Made by a program: the position numbers and the translations under genes. The notes under the pieces are model-generated. The model did not search any database. It was not told the DNA's origin and worked only from the letters and a program-made list of their open reading frames with translations. From contig JBPCKC010000027.1 of assembly GCA_051004675.1 (NCBI GenBank), positions 1 through 17,275 on the forward strand: 17,275 nucleotides of DNA, given 5' to 3'. This DNA comes from JBDTSW01 sp051004675. Lineage in GTDB: Bacteria; Actinomycetota; Thermoleophilia; Solirubrobacterales; 70-9. This document shows positions 13,657-17,275 of the stretch, one piece after another; positions within the stretch are counted from its first letter, which is position 1; the number at the start of each line of letters is the position of its first letter.

Positions 13657-13695
13657 GTCCTGCCCTCTCCACCGTGTAGGGGGTCAGGGCAGGAC
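13657..13695. terminator. Perfect 10-bp inverted repeat between convergent genes
   Basis: GTCCTGCCCT (13657-13666) and AGGGCAGGAC (13686-13695) are exact reverse complements with a 19-nt loop that can itself partly pair. Placed 12 nt after the FHA stop and 13 nt before the end of the opposing gene, it probably ends transcription from both sides. Confidence 0.55.
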
Positions 13696-13708
13696 ACTTG
13701 GCGGCGCC

Positions 13709-14119
13709 TCAGTCCGTCCCGACGTACTCGGGGTCGCGGTAGACGCGCTTTAGCCACGGCGGCGTGACCTCGAACTCGGTCTCGGCCCACTCGCCGCGGG
13801 CGATCGCCTCGACCGGGATCAGGCGGACCGCGTCCGGCCGGGTCCAGCGGTGGCGGGCGGCGCGCGGGTCGAACGCCCGCCCGGCGTGGCTGCCGCCTGC
13901 GATGAACCAGGTGCCGCCGTCGGGCCCCCAGGCGCTTCGCCGGGCCACACCCGCGTCCGAGAGCCACGACCCGGTCCCCCCGTCGTAGTTGTACCCGTGG
14001 TGCGAGCTGGCCCGGGCCCCGCGGCCCTCAGGCCCGATGCGGACCTGGAAGGACTCCCAGTCGTCGTGATGAAAGCCCGCGTCGCCGGGCAGGGAGCCCC
14101 AGCTCTGGCGGGCTCGATT
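13709..14119 (-). pseudogene. 5'-truncated Vps62-like protein gene (C-terminal remnant)
   Basis: The coding frame runs from just after a TGA at 14122-14120 to TGA at 13709 with no plausible start at its head. It encodes FHHDDWESFQVRIGPEGRG, RASSHHGYNYDGG, WFIAGGSHAGRAFD, RWTRPDAVRLIPVEAI and a tail WLKRVYRDPEYVGTD. The HxDDWE...SSHHGYN...GSHAG pattern is the C-terminal half of the Vps62-like hypothetical proteins found in bacteria and fungi (family assignment from memory of the motif, moderate confidence). The usual N-terminal half is missing: coherent sequence stops at about 14113, where base composition also drops. An internal GTG (13948) would give only 79 residues. Probably a dead gene cut by a rearrangement at the island edge. 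Confidence 0.6.
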
Positions 14120-14166
14120 TCAGGTTGTTTATGGCTTGATCAAGCGCCTCTCAGAACCTCCGCTCG

Positions 14167-14227
14167 CTTATCCGGAAAATTCCGCTTGTTCCAGTGCTCG
14201 GAGGCTGTCTTATCCGGAGAATCGCGC
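14167..14227 (+). repeat. Two direct repeats of CTTATCCGGA, 42 bp apart
   Basis: Copies begin at 14167 and 14209. They share CTTATCCGGA, then [A/G]AAT, then a CGC three bases on. The first copy includes an imperfect dyad, CGGAA-AA-TTCCG. Spaced copies at an island edge suggest recombinase-binding core or arm sites, or an element end. No integrase gene is in the window. Confidence 0.45.
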
Positions 14228-14308
14228 GAGATTTGGCTTTGGAAGGCCATTTTTAGGCCGGCCAGTGACCATGCGCGGGCTGGCGCTGGGGCTGGCGGCC
14301 ACCGCTTC

Positions 14309-14314
14309 TATCGT
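14309..14314 (+). promoter_or_regulatory. Candidate -10 box, leaderless start of the HEPN gene
   Basis: TATCGT ends 7 nt before ATG 14321, placing +1 on the A of the start codon. No Shine-Dalgarno is present. Confidence 0.35.
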
Positions 14315-14320
14315 CGCCGT

Positions 14321-14803
14321 ATGTCGCGCTGGAAAAAGACGGTCGCTGACACCACCGCTCTCCGAAGCGTGTGGCGGGATCTCGCAGTCGCTGTCCTGGC
14401 GGGCATCGCCACCTACGGTGTCGTCCAACTCGTCGACCCGGAGGCAGACGCCATGAAGGAGGCGTTGATCGTCGCCGGCACCCCGGTGGCTTTGAAGCAG
14501 GCCGTCCACGAGGCCGGCAACACGGTCGAGAGCGCGATGAAGGTCGTCCTCGCCAAGCGCAAGGTCCCGTATGACTCGCAGCGTGACACGGCCTATCCCC
14601 TCTTCGAGCATCTCGTCCAGGCTGACGTCGTCCCGCGCCACATGCAGAACCTGGTCCTGGCAGCGGCCTCGCCGCGCAACAAGAAGGGCGGGCACGGAGC
14701 TGGGGCGGTCCACCGGGCTTTCAGGATCCGTCGTTGTGCGTGTAGAGGTTGTTGTCGAGGAACTCGAAATCGTGAAGGCGCGGGGTGGCGTCCCAGTCAT
14801 TGA
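14321..14803 (+). CDS. Membrane-anchored HEPN/abortive-infection-like protein, 3'-truncated
   Basis: From ATG 14321 the frame encodes a short basic head, one membrane helix (DLAVAVLAGIATYGVVQLV) and a helical domain. That domain contains VHEAGNTVESAMKVVLAKR, VPYDSQRDTAYPLFEHLV, DVVPRHMQNLVL and SPRNKKGGHGAGAV. The last motif (RNK..GHG) and the spacing match the C-terminal HEPN-like domain of abortive-infection/STM4504-type proteins; HEPN domains use R-x4-6-H for RNA cleavage. In relatives about 30 more helical residues follow. Here the sequence after GAGAV turns into Arg/Cys-rich residues unlike the family and runs 83 bp into the convergent metzincin gene. The 3' end was therefore probably replaced at about 14,707, and the protein is likely inactive or altered. 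Identification by motif only. Confidence 0.6.
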   Translation: MSRWKKTVADTTALRSVWRDLAVAVLAGIATYGVVQLVDPEADAMKEALIVAGTPVALKQAVHEAGNTVESAMKVVLAKRKVPYDSQRDTAYPLFEHLVQADVVPRHMQNLVLAAASPRNKKGGHGAGAVHRAFRIRRCACRGCCRGTRNREGAGWRPSH

Positions 14804-15416
14804 TGTTGTAGTTGGGGTTCGCTGGCGTAGCCATGCAAGTTTGGTCCTTATAGCTTGCCGGCTCGTGGCCCACCCCCGCTACATGCCCCTCCTCCTGGCA
14901 GACCACGACGCGACGGTTTTGTTGAGTCCAAGCGTTGATGCAGTGGTCGTTGAATCTCACAAAGGTGTTTCCGTCAAAGTGGTCGTTCGAGAAGCCTGGG
15001 TTCACGAAGCCCGGATTCTGCTGGCATGAGTCGTTCGCAAACGGCGACGATCTCACCTCGGTGCAGTGGCCGTAGCCGCCACAGTCGTTCGACCGGTAGA
15101 TGATGTCGAGCCGCCCAGCGTTATCCCATTCCAGCGCGGCAGCCAAGACGGGCCACTGGGCAGGCGTCCTATCGATCAGGGTGACCCAGGCTGTACTCCC
15201 GCTCCCGTCGCTCCAATGCGTTCGGTCATCACACGGTGACGGCGGGTGAAGATAGAAATCGACGGAGATACAGTTGCTCGCTGAACTAACCCCCGTCGGC
15301 AACGCGAGGTACACGGCTGCCGCGGCCGCCACGACCACCCCGAGCGTGGTCAGAAGCGGCGTTGCTCGGCGCTGACGCGCAACATCGAACTTTCCCCGCA
15401 GCCGCACGTTACTCAC
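14721..15416 (-). CDS. Secreted metzincin-like protein with Gln replacing the first zinc His
   Basis: 231 residues. The N-terminal hydrophobic segment (about 19-46, ending SSAS) is a signal peptide or anchor. The exported part is Cys-rich. At 174-184 it has QEEGHVAGVGH, which matches the metzincin zinc motif HExxHxxGxxH at every position except the first ligand, His to Gln. Cys 173 precedes it, and TCMA (193-196) is placed like a Met-turn. I therefore read it as a matrixin-like peptidase or a non-catalytic relative; whether Gln/Glu can hold zinc is unknown. The start GTG 15416 overlaps the previous stop (GTGA), so it is translationally coupled to the gene at 15413-15907. Convergent with, and overlapping, the HEPN gene. 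Confidence 0.65.
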   Translation of the reverse strand: MSNVRLRGKFDVARQRRATPLLTTLGVVVAAAAAVYLALPTGVSSASNCISVDFYLHPPSPCDDRTHWSDGSGSTAWVTLIDRTPAQWPVLAAALEWDNAGRLDIIYRSNDCGGYGHCTEVRSSPFANDSCQQNPGFVNPGFSNDHFDGNTFVRFNDHCINAWTQQNRRVVVCQEEGHVAGVGHEPASYKDQTCMATPANPNYNINDWDATPRLHDFEFLDNNLYTHNDGS

Positions 15417-15907
15417 CGATACACGTCGTGCGCGAACTCAGCAGGGGTCTGTTCTTTATCGGGGCACGTGAAGCGGATGATGCCTACGGGCTCACCGTTT
15501 GCGTACTCGCCGTCAATGGTGCAGGGATTCCCATCTGAAGGAGTCGGCCGGGCATCGAGTAGCGCCCTCTTCTCGCGTACCAAGGCCTCGGCTTCCGTTA
15601 GCCCCTGATCGCGATCGACGTCTGAAGCGTCGGGCGGCGGGGCTGCGACCGCCTCGCCCTGGACGGTGCAGGGAACCGTCGGCTTGTAGTCGAATCCGTA
15701 CGCCTTCAGGTGCGCCTCGACTTGCTCCGGCGTCGGACAGAAATCGACGAATGGTCCCTCGGGCACCCCCTCGCCTCGCACGCCGCTTTCCGGATCCTCA
15801 GCGGAGTCGCCGCCACCCACCTGCGCCACCGCCACCCCAACGGCTACCACGAACACCGCGATCACAGTCAGAGTCCCAATCATGTGATGCTTAGCGAACG
15901 AAATCAT
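15413..15907 (-). CDS. Exported hypothetical protein, partner of the metzincin-like gene
   Basis: 164 residues. A clear N-terminal hydrophobic helix (IGTLTVIAVFVVAVGVAVAQV) acts as signal or anchor and is followed by an acidic Gly-rich linker. The exported part has four Cys (in DFCPTPEQ, VPCTVQG, NPCTIDG, FTCPDKE). It contains two loosely similar blocks, each with a Cys-Thr-[Val/Ile] strand (PCTVQGEAV and PCTIDGEYA), suggesting a small duplicated disulfide-bonded fold. No family recognised. ATG 15907 has AAGGAG at 4 nt and a strong promoter. The 4-nt overlap with the metzincin-like gene argues for a joint function outside the cell, such as inhibitor, propeptide or substrate-recruiting partner; this is inference only. 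Confidence 0.65.
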   Translation of the reverse strand: MISFAKHHMIGTLTVIAVFVVAVGVAVAQVGGGDSAEDPESGVRGEGVPEGPFVDFCPTPEQVEAHLKAYGFDYKPTVPCTVQGEAVAAPPPDASDVDRDQGLTEAEALVREKRALLDARPTPSDGNPCTIDGEYANGEPVGIIRFTCPDKEQTPAEFAHDVYR

Positions 15908-15922
15908 CTGACTCCTTTGTCA

Positions 15923-15951
15923 ACCGTACTCGATGGGTGGCTGAATTGCAA
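15923..15951 (-). promoter_or_regulatory. Sigma-70 type promoter of the secreted two-gene operon
   Basis: TTGCAA (15951-15946), 17-nt spacer, TACGGT (15928-15923) on the minus strand. Predicted +1 near 15916 leaves a 5' leader of about 9 nt that holds just the AGGAG ribosome site. Confidence 0.6.
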
Positions 15952-16053
15952 CCCTCCCTTCAACTCTACGTGCCAACCGGGCATCCATCACGCGGGCGCG
16001 CGAGCTATCCGACCGAGTGTGCCGCTGAGGCCTGACGGGCCCTATTGCGCTTG
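15952..16053. other. Spacer without recognisable gene
   Basis: The short stretch between the operon promoter and the patatin fragment shows no coding frame with normal bias and no clear repeat. Confidence 0.5.
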
Positions 16054-16236
16054 ATGAGGCCCTCGGTACTCGCTCGGACGGTCCCTGGAAGCATGCCTGG
16101 AGGTCCAGTCCGGGTTGGCTCGGCCCAGGGGCTAGCGGACACCGGTGGCGGCTACCGGGCCGCCTTGTTTCATCTCGGGGCGCTGCGCCGGCTGAACGAG
16201 CTCTCAGCTCTGTCGCAAGTGACGACAATCGCCTAA
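16054..16236 (+). pseudogene. Patatin-like phospholipase fragment
   Basis: The frame ends ...GLADTGGGYRAALFHLGALR followed by RLNELSALSQVTTIA and then TAA. GGGYRAALFHLGALRRLNEL is the oxyanion-hole block that opens bacterial patatin domains. In intact proteins it is followed within a few residues by the nucleophile elbow G-x-S-x-G (typically SVSGGS); here the stop comes exactly before it. The catalytic Ser and Asp are both absent, so the fragment cannot be an active lipase. The residues before GLAD do not look patatin-like. A remnant about 40 codons long, produced by deletion or recombination within the island. Confidence 0.7.
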
Positions 16237-16242
16237 GCTTGA

Positions 16243-16488
16243 GATGGCGCAGCCGAATGCGCTGAAAGCGCCGCTCGAAGTACCTCTCCCGAAGCTTGTG
16301 TCCACCTCGCTCTTCTCCTGACCGACCGCTCCTGGGACGGAGGCCCGACTGCTGACCAGGATCAGCGAGATGTGGCAACACCCGATCGGCTCGCGCTGCG
16401 CACAAGCATCGGAGCGGCGCTAATCCTCGTCGGAGCGGCGGCGATTGCGCTTTCTCGCCGGTGGAACGGGCGGCTCGAGGAGCAATAG
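16243..16488 (+). pseudogene. Remnant frame with one C-terminal membrane helix
   Basis: Open from just after a TGA at 16240-16242 to TAG at 16486-16488. Its only reasonable start is a GTG at 16372 (about 38 residues). The frame reads PDRLALRTSIGAALILVGAA and then AIALSRRWNGRLEEQ, a single hydrophobic helix with a basic end. It precedes the next small membrane protein by 4 nt, as in an operon. Not recognised; probably the 3' end of a membrane-protein gene whose 5' part was lost. Confidence 0.35.
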
Positions 16489-16492
16489 GGCG

Positions 16493-16684
16493 ATGCGAAT
16501 CATCGGATGGACAGCGGTGCTGCTCGCGACCGGTCTGCTGATGATCGGGTTGTCGACGTTATCGCGGATCTGGATCGGCAACGCGGACAGTCCAGATTCG
16601 GCCTACCTGGAGGCGGCCGCTCTGTGGGTCTTGTCGGCGCTGCTGGCCGCCGGAGCCGGGCTCTGGCTGCTGCGAAAGGACTAG
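16493..16684 (+). CDS. Small two-helix membrane protein
   Basis: 63 residues from ATG 16493. Helix one is GWTAVLLATGLLMIGLSTL; a polar loop (IGNADSPDSAYLE) follows; helix two is LWVLSALLAAGAGLWLL, ending RKD. An AGGG lies just before the ATG and GAGGAG 9 nt further up. No family recognised. A longer frame from TTG 16445 is possible but its extra residues look non-coding. It lies directly after the remnant frame ending at 16488. Confidence 0.5.
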   Translation: MRIIGWTAVLLATGLLMIGLSTLSRIWIGNADSPDSAYLEAAALWVLSALLAAGAGLWLLRKD

Positions 16685-16765
16685 GCCTAACCTAGAGGCT
16701 TGATGTGGGTCTAACGGCCGTCAAAGGCGACCAGCGAGCGAAGCGGGCGCCCGATCTGGGCGTTG

Positions 16766-16880
16766 ATGAACATTCCGAGAGGTCCAGAGATGCTCTTTCG
16801 GGAGATTCGCCTGACGACGCTGCTGCGGCTACTCAGTGCCCTTGGCGTGAGCGCCAACGAACTCCTTGACGCTTGTACTA
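16766..16880 (+). pseudogene. XRE-type HTH regulator C-terminal fragment
   Basis: The plus frame includes REIRLTTLLRLLSALGVSAN followed by ELLDA. The pattern xTLLRLLSALGVSxNELLD is the last helices of Cro/C1-type (XRE) HTH domains. Upstream, where the recognition helix should be, the frame does not match (MNIPRGPEMLF), and downstream it runs into IS630 sequence at 16881. A doubly truncated remnant. Confidence 0.5.
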
Positions 16881-17153
16881 GTAGACCTGTCCATAAGTTC
16901 TGATCGTTAGGCGGCGAGTCGCAAGCGCGGCTCTCGATCTCCGATCCGGGCGAGCACCCCCTCGAGCTTGGCGCGGGTGAAGGTCCACTCAAACGGCCGG
17001 GCGATTTGGGCATAGCGCGCCTGGAAAGCGAGCAGCCGCTCGATGAGGCGTCGAGCGAGTCGAAGTCGTTGGGGGTGAGCGCCTTGCGCTGGACGATCGA
17101 GAAGTAGATCTCGATCTGGTTGAGCCAGGAGGCGTGGACCGGGGTGTGGACTA
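16881..17153 (-). mobile_element. IS630-family element 1, interrupted and frameshifted
   Basis: On the minus strand the transposase C-terminus reads VHTPVHASWLNQIEIYFS (the Glu of LNQIE is the last residue of the DDE triad), VQRKALTPNDFDSLD, then after a one-base shift near 17046-17051 LIERLLAFQARYAQI and ARPFEWTFTRAKLEGVLARI, ending at TAA 16907-16909. The DDE segment upstream of VHTPVH is missing because a second element abuts at 17154. The outer end is GTAGACCTGTCC next to CTA at 16878-16880. Non-functional. Confidence 0.8.
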
Positions 17154-17275
17154 GTACCTTGTCCGCCTATTCCGGTTCACTTGACCAGCGGCTTGCCCGC
17201 ATAGGTCCAGGCGAACGGCTTCGCGGTGGGGTTGTAGCGCTCGATGAACGCCAGCAGCTGGGCCTTGAGGTCGGC
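17154..17275 (-). mobile_element. IS630-family element 2, continues past the window
   Basis: The minus-strand frame ADLKAQLLAFIERYNPTAKP followed by FAWTYAGKPLVK ends at TGA 17177-17179. FIxxYNxTAKPFxWTYxGKPL is the C-terminal signature of another IS630 subgroup. The end sequence GTACCTTGTCC directly follows CTA at 17151-17153 inside element 1, and resembles the end of element 1 (GTAGACCTGTCC). The CDS is cut by the window edge, so its integrity is unknown. Confidence 0.75.

Larger units (their letters stand above)
14113..14320. other. Gene-free junction region with lower GC
   Basis: About 200 bp between the broken Vps62-like gene and the HEPN gene. It is visibly more A/T-rich than the backbone (TTTATGGCTTGATC, GCCATTTTTAGG) and contains the two CTTATCCGGA repeats. 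No coding frame with typical third-position bias is seen. Confidence 0.6.

Noticed and set aside
13850..14320. Upstream extension of the HEPN frame back to 13850
   Set aside because: The first part is the antisense of the Vps62-like remnant and the rest crosses the junction; the domain starts at ATG 14321.
15920..16405. 161-codon minus-strand frame opposite the patatin and membrane remnants
   Set aside because: Arg/Ser/Pro-rich shadow with no motif; it overlaps the promoter of the secreted operon and the patatin fragment is clear on the other strand.
1..17275. CRISPR arrays, tRNA and rRNA genes, known riboswitches
   Set aside because: No regularly spaced repeats, no cloverleaf with T-loop signature and no rRNA-like stretch noticed on reading both strands by eye; a covariance-model scan would be needed to exclude small RNAs.

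Overview
The window comes from a high-GC actinobacterium-like genome. Third codon positions are overwhelmingly G/C, the intergenic gaps are short, and there is a primary RpoD with an actinobacterial-type N-terminus. It also carries F420-type (LLM) oxidoreductase, class II GlpX and ergothioneine (EgtB/EgtD) genes. Together with a lone PilT, an FHA-HTH protein and several starts that look leaderless, this fits a deep-branching actinobacterium such as Thermoleophilia/Solirubrobacterales. The lineage is an inference from gene content, not a measured result.

Positions 1-13,700 are an ordinary, compact chromosomal backbone. First comes an HxlR regulator (150-497, -). It is followed by a minus-strand series read from right to left: rpoD (2793-3896), a small zinc-ribbon/HTH protein (2360-2704), a lipoprotein (1847-2320) and pilT (616-1776). 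A near-consensus sigma-70 promoter at 4082-4110 drives rpoD. The plus strand at 4311-6315 holds a tight trio: a basic Ala/Lys/Pro-rich protein, a YihY/BrkB membrane protein and an unknown protein. This trio converges on an atypical SDR (6312-7229, -). glpX and a four-TM protein follow (7273-8790, -), divergent from an LLM oxidoreductase (8882-9814, +). The ergothioneine pair egtB-egtD (12033-9830, -) is divergent from an HSD10-like SDR (12102-12869, +), which is followed by an FHA-HTH regulator (12967-13644, +).

From about 14,113 to the end the character changes. Genes are broken, GC is locally lower, and mobile-element debris appears. A Vps62-like gene has lost its 5' part. A membrane-anchored HEPN-like (abortive-infection-type) gene has lost its 3' end. 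Next are a two-gene secreted operon containing a metzincin-like protein with Gln in place of the first zinc His, a patatin fragment, an XRE-regulator fragment, and two IS630-family transposase fragments that appear nested at a CTAG site. This looks like an eroding accessory island.

The observations most worth a second look are these. (i) Two genes, egtB and the zinc-ribbon gene, have clear coding frames but no ATG/GTG/TTG start; both have an ATC preceded by a purine-rich stretch. (ii) Five genes have a -10-like hexamer 5-9 nt before the start codon, suggesting leaderless mRNAs. (iii) An 11-codon mini-ORF lies in frame with egtD and is separated from it by an amber codon. (iv) The island holds a TM-HEPN protein, a Q-variant metzincin pair and nested IS630 elements. 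No CRISPR array, tRNA or rRNA was recognised.
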